A stretch of 64,000 bases of DNA from Corallococcus sp. EGB (GCF_019968905.1 NZ_CP079946.1:8281356-8345355), one strand, 5' to 3'; numbered from the stretch's first letter, positions 8,314 through 17,411 are shown. A program made the numbers and translations. Notes: generated by a model from the letters alone, not told the origin.

Positions 8314-11300
8314 TCACAGGCCTGTCTCGAGCAGCCGCAGCGGCAGGTCCCGGCCCATGGCGATGAAGGGCGCCCAGTAGTGCGGATGGGGCTGGGCGCT
8401 CCTCAGCTCCCGCATCGCTTCCCGCAGCGCCGTGGCCAGGCCTTCGCCCCCGAGCAGGTGGCGATAGTAGGTCTCCATCAACGTGCGCGTGGTCGCGTCG
8501 TCCACCTTCCACAGGCTCATCACCACCGTCTCCGCGCCCGCCACCAGGAAGGCGCGGCGCAGACCGTAGACGCCTTGTCCGCGGCGCACGGCGCCCCGGC
8601 CCGTGTCGCAGGCGGACAGCACCACCAGCTGCGTGCCCCACAGGTCCAGCCCCGCCAGCTCCAGCGCCGTCACCAGCGCGCTGTCGGAAGCGCTCGCCTT
8701 CGCCGTCTCGCCCGCGAGGAGCAGGCCGGAGCGCAGCAGCGGATCCGGCGGACGCGCCGCCTGAGGATCCTCGCCCAGCGCCCCGAAGGTCGCGACGGCC
8801 CGCGCGCTCTCGGGCGCGGCGGCGTCCTCCAGGAAGAAGCCGTGGGTCGCCAGGTGCAGGATGCCCGGCGTGCTCAGGTGCAGCAGCCGCTCCTTCGTCG
8901 CCTTCGGCCCGAGGAACAGCTGCGCCTGCGGGAACAGCCGCTGGATGGCCTCCGCCTCCTCGCGTGAGCCCGGCAACGGAACCGGCGCCCAGTCTCGCGC
9001 CACCAGGTCCTCGCGCCGAGCCGACGGTGAGCGCTCCGCCACCACGGGCGCGCTCCCCGTGGAGGCCTTCAGCCCCGTGTTGAAGGCCGGATCCGCCAGC
9101 ACCACCACCGAGGACGCGGGCCTCGGTTGCCGCGGGCGCGGCAGCAGGTCCTTTCCGGAGGTGACGTAGGTGAAGTCGTAGCGGTCCACCAGGTACTGCT
9201 GCCCATCGTGCAACGCCGCGAAGGGCACCAGCGCCAGCTCACCATCCGGCGAGAGGAAGAGGCGGCGCGCCTTCCCCAACACCGGGAGCAGCGGCTGGAA
9301 GGCGAGCCGGTAGAGCGTGTGCGCGGTGTCCTCGAAGGCGGCGTCCCTGCGGGCCAGCGCGTCCCGCAGGCTGGAGGCCGCGGCCTCGATGGGCGCGGCG
9401 GGCCCCAGGTCCACCGCGCGGATGTCCCCGCCGGGCTGGAGCACCAATGCCAGACACCGGAGCCGGGCCGTGCCCGTCCCCGGCACGAGGGGCCGGTCCT
9501 CGTAGGTGATGAACTCCACGAGGGCGCCGTCCGCGGGCAGGGCCTCGGCGACACGTTCGACGATGTCCTCGGGCGAGGGCAGCGCGGCCAACGCCCGCAG
9601 CGGGGCGGAACGGCTGGCGAGCGTCGCCTCCAGCGCGTCGCCTTGCGCGGTCAGCGCCGTGAGCTGCCCCTGATACGCGGACGGCGTCAGCGCGCCGGGC
9701 CCGTGGAGCGACAGACTGGCCAGCTGGGTGCGCAGCTTGCGCAGCTGCTCGAAGGTGCCGCGCTCCTCCGCGCCCAGGCTCCGGTAGACCGCGCGGGAGA
9801 TGTCCGCCGTCTCCTCCACCGAGCGGCCCTTGAGCAGCAGCGCGGCGCTCAGGGCCAGCCGCCGGACGTCCTCGGAGTCCGGATGCGCGCGCGCGAGCGC
9901 GTAGAGCTGCTCCTCGTCCGCGCGCAGGTGCTGGAGGAAGCTGGCCAGCCGCGCCTCGGAGAACTCGAGCGCCTCGCGGCGCAGACGCCGCTCGGAGACC
10001 CCGAACGCCCGCGTGAACAGGGGCACCGCGTCGTTCAGACGGTGCTGCGCCAGGCGAAGCAGCGCCAGGTTGTTGAGCGACGCCGCGAGGTCCGGATGGT
10101 TCCGCCCCAGCACGGCCTCCCGGATGGCCAGCGCCCGCTCGTAGAGCGGCTCCGCCTGGCGGTACTTCCCCTGGTCCCGGTAGAGATTGGCCAGGTTGTT
10201 GAGCGACCCGGCGACGTCCGGATGGTTCTGGCCGAGCACCTCCTCCCAGAGGGCCAGCGCCCGCGCGTAGAGCGGCTCCGCCTGGCGGTACTTCCCCTGC
10301 TTCCGGTAGAGCGTGGCCAGGTTGTTGAGCGAAGCGGCGACGTGCGGATGGTGCGAGCCGAACGTCTTCTCCCAGAGGGCCAGCGCCCGCGCGTAGAGCG
10401 GCTCCGCCCGGTCGTACCTTCCCTGCGCCTGGTAGAGCGTGGCCAGGTTGTTGAGCGCGGCGGCCAGGTCCGAAGGGCTGCCGTCCGTCACCACCTCCCG
10501 GATGGCGAGGGCTCGCGCGTAGAGCGGCTCCGCGCGGTCATACAGCCCCTGGTCCTGATAGAGATTGGCCAGGTTGTTGAGCGAGTCCGCGACCAGCGGA
10601 TGCTTCTTGCCCAGCGCCTCCTCCCGGATGGAGAGCGCGCGCAGGCCCAGCGGCTCCGCGCGGCCGTACTGGCCCTGGTCCTGGTAGAGCGTGGCCAGCG
10701 TGTCGAGCGAGTCCGCGACCAGCGGATCCTCCTTGCCCAGCGCCGACTCGCGCAGGGCGAGCGCCCGCACGTAGAGCGGCTCCGCCCGGCTGTAGAGCCC
10801 CTGTTCCCGGTAGAGCAGCGCCAGGTTGTTGAGCGACTCCGCCACGGTGAGGTGGTGCTTGCCGAGCACCATCTCCCGCAAATCCAACGCGCGCGCGTAG
10901 AGCGGCTCCGCCCGGCTGTAGAGCCCCTGCTGCTGATAGAGATTGGCCAGGTTGTTGAGGGACTCGGCGTAGGCGGACTGGTTCTCGTTGAGGGTCGCCT
11001 CCTGGCTGGCGAACGCGCCCATGCGGCGGCGCTTGTCCATGCTGAACAGGTTGTTCGTCCGGCGGGACAACGCGTGACCGTGGTCGTAGTAGCCCCCGGC
11101 CTGCCGGTCCGTCTCCATCATGGGCGAGGCGGCGAAGCCGAGCAGCCGGGCCACCGTGACGGCCTTCACCGCGTCGTCGTTCACCACCGCTTCCCGGATG
11201 GCCAGCGCGCGCTCATGGAGCACGCCGGCCCGGGCGAAGTCCCCCTGGAGCCGGTACAGCTCCCCCAGCAGGTTCAGGCAATAGGCCACCTCCGGATGCG

Positions 11301-11508
11301 AGCCCCCGAGCGCGGCCTCCCGCAGCGCCAGCGCGTGCTCGCCGGGCGCCATGGCCTCGGCGTAACGGCCCTCGTCGTAGAGCGTCACGGCCTGCTCATA
11401 GGCCTGGAGCGCCTCCATCAGCCGAGGGTCCGCGGGCTCCCGCCCCGACGGCATGAGCGAGGCACACCCCAGTGCCATCATCACCATGCACCCGAGAACC
11501 CACCGCAT
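8314..11508 (-). CDS. TPR-CHAT lipoprotein (caspase-like protease candidate)
   Basis: The 1064-residue protein begins with a lipoprotein signal (MVMMALGC, Cys15). About ten 42-residue kinesin-light-chain-like TPR units follow to about residue 500 (consensus LNNLAxLYxxQGxYxxAEPLYxRALAL), then a linker and a C-terminal CHAT domain. In CHAT, LHLATHGFF holds His889 and VVLSACDTGRG holds Cys967, so the catalytic dyad of clan CD proteases is intact; MSLWKVDD and YGLRRAFLVAGA are further family motifs. Known TPR-CHAT proteins are proteases switched on by partner binding, for example with type III-E CRISPR; no cas genes are here, and the lipid anchor suggests an envelope role. The start at 11508 has GGAGGAG upstream; an earlier ATG would hide the signal peptide. 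Confidence 0.88.
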   Translation of the reverse strand: MRWVLGCMVMMALGCASLMPSGREPADPRLMEALQAYEQAVTLYDEGRYAEAMAPGEHALALREAALGGSHPEVAYCLNLLGELYRLQGDFARAGVLHERALAIREAVVNDDAVKAVTVARLLGFAASPMMETDRQAGGYYDHGHALSRRTNNLFSMDKRRRMGAFASQEATLNENQSAYAESLNNLANLYQQQGLYSRAEPLYARALDLREMVLGKHHLTVAESLNNLALLYREQGLYSRAEPLYVRALALRESALGKEDPLVADSLDTLATLYQDQGQYGRAEPLGLRALSIREEALGKKHPLVADSLNNLANLYQDQGLYDRAEPLYARALAIREVVTDGSPSDLAAALNNLATLYQAQGRYDRAEPLYARALALWEKTFGSHHPHVAASLNNLATLYRKQGKYRQAEPLYARALALWEEVLGQNHPDVAGSLNNLANLYRDQGKYRQAEPLYERALAIREAVLGRNHPDLAASLNNLALLRLAQHRLNDAVPLFTRAFGVSERRLRREALEFSEARLASFLQHLRADEEQLYALARAHPDSEDVRRLALSAALLLKGRSVEETADISRAVYRSLGAEERGTFEQLRKLRTQLASLSLHGPGALTPSAYQGQLTALTAQGDALEATLASRSAPLRALAALPSPEDIVERVAEALPADGALVEFITYEDRPLVPGTGTARLRCLALVLQPGGDIRAVDLGPAAPIEAAASSLRDALARRDAAFEDTAHTLYRLAFQPLLPVLGKARRLFLSPDGELALVPFAALHDGQQYLVDRYDFTYVTSGKDLLPRPRQPRPASSVVVLADPAFNTGLKASTGSAPVVAERSPSARREDLVARDWAPVPLPGSREEAEAIQRLFPQAQLFLGPKATKERLLHLSTPGILHLATHGFFLEDAAAPESARAVATFGALGEDPQAARPPDPLLRSGLLLAGETAKASASDSALVTALELAGLDLWGTQLVVLSACDTGRGAVRRGQGVYGLRRAFLVAGAETVVMSLWKVDDATTRTLMETYYRHLLGGEGLATALREAMRELRSAQPHPHYWAPFIAMGRDLPLRLLETGL

Positions 11509-11612
11509 ACCGACTCCTCCTGGGGACCGGGACGACCTCCCCGGGTCCCCCCTTGCCGACTTAGAGGCTGGGACCCGGAGAATCATGCAGGAACGTGTAC
11601 GCGGAGCGATTC

Positions 11613-12257
11613 CTACTGCCCATAGCCCCGGAATTGCCGGAACACGCGCTCCATCTCCGCGTCATCCAGCACCACGGGCTCGCCAAGCTGGAGCGCGCGC
11701 CAGTACATGGCCGCCAGCGTCTCCACCTCCACCGCCAGCTTCCAGGCCGAGGCCAGGTCCGCGCCCACGGCGACCATGCCGTGGTTGGCCAACAGGCACG
11801 CCTTGCGGCCCTCCAGGGCCACCATCATGTTGCGCGCCAACTCCGGCGTGCCGAACGTCGCGTACTCCGCGCACCGCACGTCCGTGCCGCCCGCCGCGGA
11901 CACCATGTAGTGGAAGGCGGGGATGCCCCGGCGCAGGCACGCCAGCGTGGTGCTGAACATGCTGTGCGCGTGCAGCACCGCGCCCACCTCCGGCCGGGCC
12001 TGGAGGAGGTCCCGGTGCAGCTGCCACTCGGTGGACGGCTTGCGGTGGCCCTCGTGCGAGCCGTCGAAGCGCATGAGGACCAGGTCCTCCGGCGTCATCG
12101 TCTCGTAGTTCATGCCGGACGGCGTGAGGAGGAAGCCGCCGTCCACCCGCTGGCTCAGGTTGCCGGACGTGCCCTGGTTCAGCCCGGACGTGTTCATCCG
12201 CCGCGCGGTGGCCACCATCGCCTCGCGCAATGCCTGGTGGCCCCCCACCCCGCTCAC
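11613..12257 (-). CDS. class II aldolase, FucA-like, in the mtn operon
   Basis: A 214-residue zinc aldolase of the AraD/FucA family. Glu77, His96, His98 and His159 have the same spacing as E. coli FucA Glu73, His92, His94 and His155, and TSGNLS (30-35) and PSG (46-48) form the phosphate site. It is the last gene of the mtn operon: its GTG start overlaps the mtnA stop as GTGA, so translation is probably coupled. A true mtnB dehydratase is present at the other end of the operon, so this is a second, different family member. In the DHAP shunt a class II aldolase (Ald2) cleaves 5-methylthioribulose-1-P or 5-deoxyribulose-1-P to DHAP and an aldehyde; that role is inferred from position. L-fuculose-phosphate aldolase is the alternative. 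Confidence 0.85.
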   Translation of the reverse strand: MSGVGGHQALREAMVATARRMNTSGLNQGTSGNLSQRVDGGFLLTPSGMNYETMTPEDLVLMRFDGSHEGHRKPSTEWQLHRDLLQARPEVGAVLHAHSMFSTTLACLRRGIPAFHYMVSAAGGTDVRCAEYATFGTPELARNMMVALEGRKACLLANHGMVAVGADLASAWKLAVEVETLAAMYWRALQLGEPVVLDDAEMERVFRQFRGYGQ

Positions 12258-13369
12258 TTCGCCGGGCTCCGCTGCGCGCGCCGCTCCGGGAAGAGCGACA
12301 GCATCCCCTCCTCCGTCGCCGGGCACACGCCGCGCTCCGTGACGAGCGCCGTGACCAGCCGCGCGGGCGTCACGTCGAACGCGAAGTTCGCGGCGGGGCT
12401 CCCCGGAGGCGTAATGCGCACCGTGGCGATGTCCCCCGACGGCAGCCGGCCCGTCACGTCGCTGAGCTCCGCGCCGTCGCGCTGTTCGATGGGAATCTCC
12501 CTCACACCGTCCTGGAGGGTCCAGTCGATGGTGGGCGACGGCAGCGCCACGTAGAACGGCACGCCGTTGTCCTTCGCGGCCAGCGCCTTCAGGTACGTGC
12601 CAATCTTGTTCGCCACGTCCCCGCGCGCGGTCGTGCGGTCCGTGCCGACGATGCACAGGTCCACCTCGCCGTGCTGCATGAGGTGGCCGCCGACGTTGTC
12701 CGCGATGACCGTGTGCGGGACGCCGTGCTGTCCCAGCTCCCACGCCGTCAGCACCGCGCCCTGGTTGCGGGGGCGCGTCTCATCCACCCAGACATGCAGG
12801 GGGATGCCCGCGTCGTGCGCCAGGTACATGGGCGCCAGCGCCGTGCCCCAGTCCACCGTGGCCAGCCAGCCGGCGTTGCAGTGCGTGAGCACGTTGAGCC
12901 GCCCCTTGCGGCCCTTCTTGTCCCACGCCTCCTGGAAGAGCTTCAGCGCGTGCTCGCCGATGGCGCGGTTGATGGCCACGTCCTCGTCGCACAGCGCCGC
13001 CGCCTGCCGGTAGGCCGCGGCCACGCGCTCGGACGGCTTCAGCGGCGCGAGCACCTGGCGCATCCCGTCCAGCGCCCAGTGCAGGTTCACCGCCGTGGGC
13101 CGCGTGGCGCGGAGCATGGTCAGCGCCTGCTCCAGCGCGCCGTCGGACGCGTCCTGCCGCATGGCCAGGCACACGCCATACGCCGCCGTGGCGCCGATGA
13201 GCGGCGCGCCCCGCACCAGCATGCTGCGGATGGCATGCCCCGCTTCGTCCGCCGTGGACAGCTTCACCTTCACGAACGCGTGCGGCAGGCGCGTCTGGTC
13301 GATGACGCCGACGCTCCAGCCGTCGGGCTCGACCCAGATGGAGCGCATCGGAACGCCTTGGACTTTCAT
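12254..13369 (-). CDS. mtnA: methylthioribose-1-phosphate isomerase
   Basis: The 371-residue enzyme isomerises 5-methylthioribose-1-phosphate to methylthioribulose-1-phosphate. Characteristic motifs: [45 protein letters not shown] with the catalytic Cys, [18 protein letters not shown], and [19 protein letters not shown] with the acid/base Asp; the C-terminal part PSPTIDW also matches. It is related to eIF2B-alpha but the catalytic residues and length mark it as MtnA. AAGGAAG lies 8 nt upstream of the ATG. It follows mtnP by 25 bp and overlaps the aldolase gene downstream by 4 bp. Confidence 0.93.
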   Translation of the reverse strand: MKVQGVPMRSIWVEPDGWSVGVIDQTRLPHAFVKVKLSTADEAGHAIRSMLVRGAPLIGATAAYGVCLAMRQDASDGALEQALTMLRATRPTAVNLHWALDGMRQVLAPLKPSERVAAAYRQAAALCDEDVAINRAIGEHALKLFQEAWDKKGRKGRLNVLTHCNAGWLATVDWGTALAPMYLAHDAGIPLHVWVDETRPRNQGAVLTAWELGQHGVPHTVIADNVGGHLMQHGEVDLCIVGTDRTTARGDVANKIGTYLKALAAKDNGVPFYVALPSPTIDWTLQDGVREIPIEQRDGAELSDVTGRLPSGDIATVRITPPGSPAANFAFDVTPARLVTALVTERGVCPATEEGMLSLFPERRAQRSPAK

Positions 13370-13394
13370 CGCCGTGTCTTCCTTGTTCGGCCGC

Positions 13395-14279
13395 TCAGCG
13401 CTTGAGGACGCGGCCCGCCACCGCGGAGAGCTTCTCCACCATGGCCGGGTCGCGCGCGTCGGGCGGGGTCATGATGGCGTGCTCCAGCGCCGTCTGGCAG
13501 CCGGCGTGGCACGGGGTGGAGTGCTGGGCCACGAGCGGCGCGATGTTCTTCACCAGCCCGCGCGCCTTGCCCGCGTTGCCCAGCAGCACCGCGACGACCT
13601 GGTCCACCGTCACCGCGTCGTGGTCCGGATGCCAGCAGTCGTAGTCCGTGACCATCGACACGCTCGCGTAGCAGATCTCCGCCTCCCGGGCGAGCTTGGC
13701 CTCCGGCATGTTGGTCATGCCAATCACGTCGCAGCCCCACTGCCGGTACAGCTTGCTCTCCGCCAGCGTGGAGAACTGCGGGCCCTCCATCACCAGGTAC
13801 GTGCCGCCGCGCACGACCTTGATGTCCAGGCCCTCGCACGCGGACATCACCGCGTCGCCCAGGCGCGAGCACACCGGCTTCGCCATGGACACGTGCGCCA
13901 CCAACCCCTGCGAGAAGAAGCTCTTCACGCGCGCGAAGGTGCGGTCCACGAACTGATCCACCACCACGAAGGTGCCCGGCGGCAGGTCCTCCCGCAGGCT
14001 GCCCACCGCGGAGACGGAGAGGATGTCCGTCACGCCGCTGCGCTTGAGCGCGTCGATGTTGGCGCGGAAGTTCAGCTCCGACGGCGGAATCTTGTGCCCG
14101 CGACCGTGGCGCGGCAGGAACACCACCGGCTGGTCGCCGATGCGGCCGAAGCAGAACTCGTCCGACGTCTCGCCGAACGGCGATGACACCCGGCGCCACG
14201 TGACATCCGTCAGGCCGTCAATCTGATACAGGCCGCTGCCGCCGATGATGCCCAGCACGGGCTTGTTGGAACTCGACAT
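13395..14279 (-). CDS. mtnP: 5'-methylthioadenosine phosphorylase
   Basis: The 294-residue enzyme splits methylthioadenosine with phosphate into adenine and methylthioribose-1-phosphate, the entry step of the pathway. Evidence: [14 protein letters not shown] near the N-terminus (phosphate loop), [53 protein letters not shown] and TDYDCWH, in which the Asp pair specifies an adenine rather than a hypoxanthine base. Start at 14279 is preceded by GGAG with an 8-nt gap. Because MtnP and MtnA are both encoded here, no MtnN/MtnK route is needed. Confidence 0.93.
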   Translation of the reverse strand: MSSSNKPVLGIIGGSGLYQIDGLTDVTWRRVSSPFGETSDEFCFGRIGDQPVVFLPRHGRGHKIPPSELNFRANIDALKRSGVTDILSVSAVGSLREDLPPGTFVVVDQFVDRTFARVKSFFSQGLVAHVSMAKPVCSRLGDAVMSACEGLDIKVVRGGTYLVMEGPQFSTLAESKLYRQWGCDVIGMTNMPEAKLAREAEICYASVSMVTDYDCWHPDHDAVTVDQVVAVLLGNAGKARGLVKNIAPLVAQHSTPCHAGCQTALEHAIMTPPDARDPAMVEKLSAVAGRVLKR

Positions 14280-14322
14280 GGGGGAGGCTCCGCTCCGGGA
14301 AAGCTCGGGATGAAGGATCAAT

Positions 14323-15024
14323 TCAAGACACGCGCGCGAGCGGGTCGAGCGACGTGAAGTCGTGGAACACCGGGTGCCCGTGGCCGGGCGGCAGGGCCAC
14401 CTCGCCCCGGTCCAGCGCCGCGGTGCGGAAGCCGGCCTGCTTCGCGGCGTCCAGCTCCGCCACGTTGTCGGAGAGGAACAGGATGTCGCCGGGCGCAAGC
14501 TCCAGCGCCCGGGCAATCTTCGTGTACGACGCTGGCTCCACCTTGGGCCCGGTGGTGGTGTCGAAGTAGCCGGAGAACACCGGCGTCAGGTCGCCCTCCA
14601 CGCTGTAGCCAAAAATCAGCTTCTGCGCGGCGATGCTGCCGGACGAATAGACATACAGCCGCAGCCCCTTCGCGTGCCACTCGCGCAGGGCCCGGGCCGC
14701 GTCCGCGTGGACGTGGCCCTTGAGCTCGCCGCGCGCGTAGCCGTCCGCCCAGATGAGCCCCTGGAGCGCCTTGAGCGGCGTGGCCTTGCGGTCCTCGTCC
14801 AGCCAGCGCTGGAGCAGCGCGACGGTGCCCACGTCGTCCAGCGCCGGCTCGCCCGCGAGCGTGCGGGCGTCCGACAGACACTGGCGCACGGTGGCATCCT
14901 GGCCGTGCGTGGCGACGTACTCCGCCAGGTGCTTCCGGGCGAAGGGGAAGAGCACGTCCTTCACGAAGGCGATGGAGCTGGTGGTGCCTTCGATGTCCGT
15001 GACGACCGCCTGGGGGGCACTCAC
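14323..15024 (-). CDS. mtnC: enolase-phosphatase E1 (acireductone synthase)
   Basis: A 233-residue HAD-family enzyme that enolises and dephosphorylates diketomethylthiopentyl-1-phosphate to acireductone. The nucleophile motif is VVTDIEGTTSSI with Asp10 and Glu12 (DxEGT, the MtnC variant of DxDGT); YSSGSIAAQKLIFG holds motif II and LFLSDNVAELDAAKQAG holds motif IV. It starts with GTG in a GTGA overlap with the mtnD stop, which excludes the longer upstream frame. About 43 bp separate it from mtnP. Confidence 0.92.
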   Translation of the reverse strand: MSAPQAVVTDIEGTTSSIAFVKDVLFPFARKHLAEYVATHGQDATVRQCLSDARTLAGEPALDDVGTVALLQRWLDEDRKATPLKALQGLIWADGYARGELKGHVHADAARALREWHAKGLRLYVYSSGSIAAQKLIFGYSVEGDLTPVFSGYFDTTTGPKVEPASYTKIARALELAPGDILFLSDNVAELDAAKQAGFRTAALDRGEVALPPGHGHPVFHDFTSLDPLARVS

Positions 15025-15566
15025 GGCGCGTACTTCGGGAAGCGCTCGGCGATGGTCTCGCCGGTGAAGTGGCCCACCCAGCCGTCCGGGCGGATGAAGA
15101 AGCGGATGGCCGCGAACCGGGGCTTCTCGCCCATGTCGAACCAGTGCTTCATGCCCTCTGGAACGCTGATGAGGTCGCCGCGCGTGCACTCCACCTGGAA
15201 GACCTTGTCGCCGGCGTGCAGGTAGAAGCAGCCGCTGCCCTCCACCATGATGCGCGACTCGTCCTCCGTGTGCTTGTGCTCGGAGAGGAACTTCTGGCGG
15301 GCGGCCTCCACGTTGGGGGCGTCCGGCTTGATGCGCGCCACGTCCACGGTGTTGTAGCCGTGGGCCTTCATCTCCGCGTCCACGATGTGCTTGTAGGCCG
15401 CGAGCACCTCCTCCTGGCCCGCGCCCTCCGGCAGGTCCACGGACGCATCCACGCGCTCGAAGCGCACGCCAACGGGCTTCAGCTCGCGGCGGATGTCCTC
15501 GGGGTGGGTGTAGACGCCCAACGGCGTCTCCGGCTGGTGGTCGTTGTAGACAATCAGCTTGCTCAT
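15021..15566 (-). CDS. mtnD: acireductone dioxygenase
   Basis: A 181-residue cupin that oxidises acireductone to the methionine precursor KMTB (iron form) or to an off-pathway product (nickel form). Metal ligands His97, His99, Glu103 and His141 have the same spacing as Klebsiella ARD His96, His98, Glu102 and His140. The gene overlaps mtnB upstream (ATGA) and mtnC downstream (GTGA), so the three are almost certainly translated together. No transaminase gene for the last step (KMTB to methionine) is in the operon. Confidence 0.94.
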   Translation of the reverse strand: MSKLIVYNDHQPETPLGVYTHPEDIRRELKPVGVRFERVDASVDLPEGAGQEEVLAAYKHIVDAEMKAHGYNTVDVARIKPDAPNVEAARQKFLSEHKHTEDESRIMVEGSGCFYLHAGDKVFQVECTRGDLISVPEGMKHWFDMGEKPRFAAIRFFIRPDGWVGHFTGETIAERFPKYAP

Positions 15567-16192
15567 CGCCGCACCTTCATCTTCTCGAGTTCGTACGTCA
15601 GCAGGTGTTCCAGCGCCACCACGTGGCGGCGGGCCTCGGCCATGCTCCGGCCCCAGGTGTACAGCCCGTGGCCGGCAATGAGATACGCGACCAGGTCCGT
15701 GCGCTTCGCGAGCATCGCGGTCACCTTGTCCGCGAGCCGGGGGATGTCCTGGTCATTGGGGAAGATGGGGATGGACACCGCCACCTCGTGCGTGCGGGTG
15801 TCGCCCAGGGCCTTGAGCAATTCGAAGTCCTGGAGCACCAGCTCCCCTTCGGAGAGCCGCAGGTTCGACAGGAGCGCGGCCACCACGGAGTGCGTGTGCA
15901 GCACGGCCTGCGCCTCCGGGCGGTCCCGGTACAGCTGCAGGTGCAGGGGCGTCTCCGCGGACGAGCCCCTGGGTGGCGGCGCGTGGATGTCCGCCACCAG
16001 GATGTCCGCCTCCACCAGCTCGCCCTTGTCCACGCCGGAGCGGGTGACCGCGGCGGTGCGCGCATCCAGCCTGCGGGAGAAGTTGCCGCTGGTGGCGGGC
16101 ACGAAGTTGCGCACGCTGAGGAAGCGGCCCACTTCGACGATTTCACGGGCCGCTTCGGACAACGTCGCGGCGGGGACCGGTTCGATGCTCAT
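15563..16192 (-). CDS. mtnB: methylthioribulose-1-phosphate dehydratase
   Basis: The first gene of the operon, 209 residues, of the class II aldolase/MtnB fold. VPATSGNFSRR (31-41) replaces the TSGNLS loop of sugar aldolases, SAETPLHLQLY (78-88) and VLHTHSV (97-103) give the Glu and two His metal ligands, and YLIAGHGLYTWG the third. GHGLYTWG is typical of MtnB. It dehydrates methylthioribulose-1-phosphate for MtnC. The ATG at 16192 is chosen because MSIEP starts the conserved region and GAGGG lies just upstream. Confidence 0.92.
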   Translation of the reverse strand: MSIEPVPAATLSEAAREIVEVGRFLSVRNFVPATSGNFSRRLDARTAAVTRSGVDKGELVEADILVADIHAPPPRGSSAETPLHLQLYRDRPEAQAVLHTHSVVAALLSNLRLSEGELVLQDFELLKALGDTRTHEVAVSIPIFPNDQDIPRLADKVTAMLAKRTDLVAYLIAGHGLYTWGRSMAEARRHVVALEHLLTYELEKMKVRR

Positions 16193-16216
16193 CCATCCCT
16201 CGAGGGAGCTTGAGGA

Positions 16217-16233
16217 CGCGATGAAACATCGCG
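16217..16233. promoter_or_regulatory. perfect 17-bp inverted repeat in the mtn operon leader
   Basis: CGCGATG, AAA, CATCGCG: a 7-bp perfect stem with a 3-nt centre, 25-41 nt upstream of the mtnB start. It could be a dimeric-repressor operator or a leader hairpin. It does not look like a SAM riboswitch, which needs a longer conserved core. Confidence 0.5.
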
Positions 16234-16246
16234 TTGATGACACGGA

Positions 16247-16276
16247 GCATAATCCGGGGGTCGCCGGTAGGCGCAA
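16247..16276 (-). promoter_or_regulatory. possible sigma-70-type promoter of mtnB operon
   Basis: On the minus strand TTGCGC (16276-16271) and TTATGC (16252-16247) are separated by 18 bp, and the predicted transcription start would fall just before the inverted repeat at 16217-16233. Matches to the consensus are partial. Confidence 0.3.
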
Positions 16277-16315
16277 GGGAACGCAACGCAGGACGTCATG
16301 CGTCCTCCCGGTTCC

Positions 16316-17128
16316 TCAGGTCCCGTCGAGCGCGAACGTGGCCATCCGCGCGAGCGCCTCCTGGCCGTTCCGCTCCAGCACGTCGTTGTGGTGGGCGCCG
16401 GGCACGGTCACCACCCGGGCGTGCGGGAAGCGCTGGCCCAGCGTGCGGCCCATCTCCACGGGGACCACCTCGTCCTCCTCGCCGTGGAGGATGAGGACGG
16501 GGATGGGGATGTCCCGGGCCTTGTCGAGCGACTGGAAGCGGTCGCGCATCAGCAGCGACGCGGGCAGGAAGGGCACGATGCGCTGGCCCATGGCGACCAT
16601 GGATGTGTAAGGGGCCACCAGCACCATGCGCGCGCCATATCCGCGCTGGGCCATCTCCACGGCGACGCCGGTGCCCAGGCTGCGTCCGCTGAGCACGATG
16701 TCCTCCGGCTTCACGCCCTGGTCGCGCAGGAACTGGAGCGCGGCCTCCGCGGACGCGTAGAGCCCCGCCTCCGAAGGACTGCCCGGTGAAGCGCCGTAGC
16801 CGGGGTACTCCACCGCGAGGAAGCCCAGGCCCGCGTCACCCAGCGCCTGGCCCAGCTCCCGCTGCCACAGGAGCTGCTCTCCGTTGCCGTGGAAGTGCAC
16901 CACCGTGGGAGCCCCCGGCGGCGCGGGCAGGTAGAAGCGGTCCACGTTGAGGCCGCTCGCCAGCGGCACCACGCCGAAGCCGGGCTGGTCGCGCAGGTTC
17001 GCGGGCTCCGTGTGGGGCGCGGGGTAGATGAGCGAGCGCTGCGCGGCGAAGAGGACCGCGCACAGCGCGAGGTACAGCATGCCGACGAGGAGGAGGAAGG
17101 CCATGAGGAAGCGGCGGGAGCGTTGCAC
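16316..17128 (-). CDS. membrane-anchored alpha/beta hydrolase (ABHD13/YfhR-like)
   Basis: A 270-residue serine hydrolase. A short basic N-terminus (VQRSRR) and a hydrophobic segment at 8-30 anchor it in the membrane. The domain has the oxyanion motif HFHGNGE (78-84), nucleophile elbow GRSLGTG with Ser150, Asp219 in HGEEDEVVP, and His246/His247 in PGAHHND. This arrangement fits the ABHD12/13 (BEM46, YfhR) group, which hydrolyses acyl esters or thioesters; substrate unknown. GTG at 17128 is taken as start; ATG at 17104 is possible but would cut the basic residues before the helix. The first repeat sequence of cluster 2 lies about 220 bp upstream. Confidence 0.82.
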   Translation of the reverse strand: MQRSRRFLMAFLLLVGMLYLALCAVLFAAQRSLIYPAPHTEPANLRDQPGFGVVPLASGLNVDRFYLPAPPGAPTVVHFHGNGEQLLWQRELGQALGDAGLGFLAVEYPGYGASPGSPSEAGLYASAEAALQFLRDQGVKPEDIVLSGRSLGTGVAVEMAQRGYGARMVLVAPYTSMVAMGQRIVPFLPASLLMRDRFQSLDKARDIPIPVLILHGEEDEVVPVEMGRTLGQRFPHARVVTVPGAHHNDVLERNGQEALARMATFALDGT

Positions 17129-17347
17129 GCCGCCAGTCCACCACACCGGGTACTGATGGGGCGACAACCGGGCGTTGCAGGGGGAAGAACGTGAGCCGGG
17201 GCCAGCTCGGAGCGCCGCACGAGGCCGCAACGTCATCGTTGACGCCTGCGCCATCGAGGCAAGCACGCTTCACGCCAGCAAAGGTCCCGGCGCGCGAAGG
17301 ATGCATCTGCATCCCGCTTCTTCCAGGCGCTCCCAATCCCCGGAACC

Positions 17348-17406
17348 GAATCCAGTCCTCACGGATGAGAAGGTGAGAACCCCACGGGGCCTCCCGGCGG
17401 CGCACC
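17348..17406. repeat. module shared with the first palindrome cluster (copy B, inverted)
   Basis: The reverse complement of this 59-bp stretch aligns with 1316-1378 at 48 of 59 positions plus one 4-bp gap. It again lies exactly 5 bp from the nearest palindrome (17412-17436), so palindrome, spacer and module form one unit. Here it sits in intergenic DNA upstream of the alpha/beta hydrolase gene and is not part of a recognisable gene. Confidence 0.75.
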
Positions 17407-17411
17407 TCGCG

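Noticed and set aside
9127-11625. 832-codon plus-strand frame antisense to the TPR-CHAT gene
   Set aside because: Repeats in it only reflect the TPR repeats in reverse; the minus strand has the CHAT motifs and a signal peptide.
16290-16306. Hairpin AGGACG-TCATG-CGTCCT after the alpha/beta hydrolase gene, as a terminator
   Set aside because: The stem is 6 bp and no T run follows on the minus strand; it could be chance at this base composition.
15069-16610. 513-codon plus-strand frame over mtnD, mtnB and part of the hydrolase
   Set aside because: It is antisense to three well-supported genes and contains no motif.
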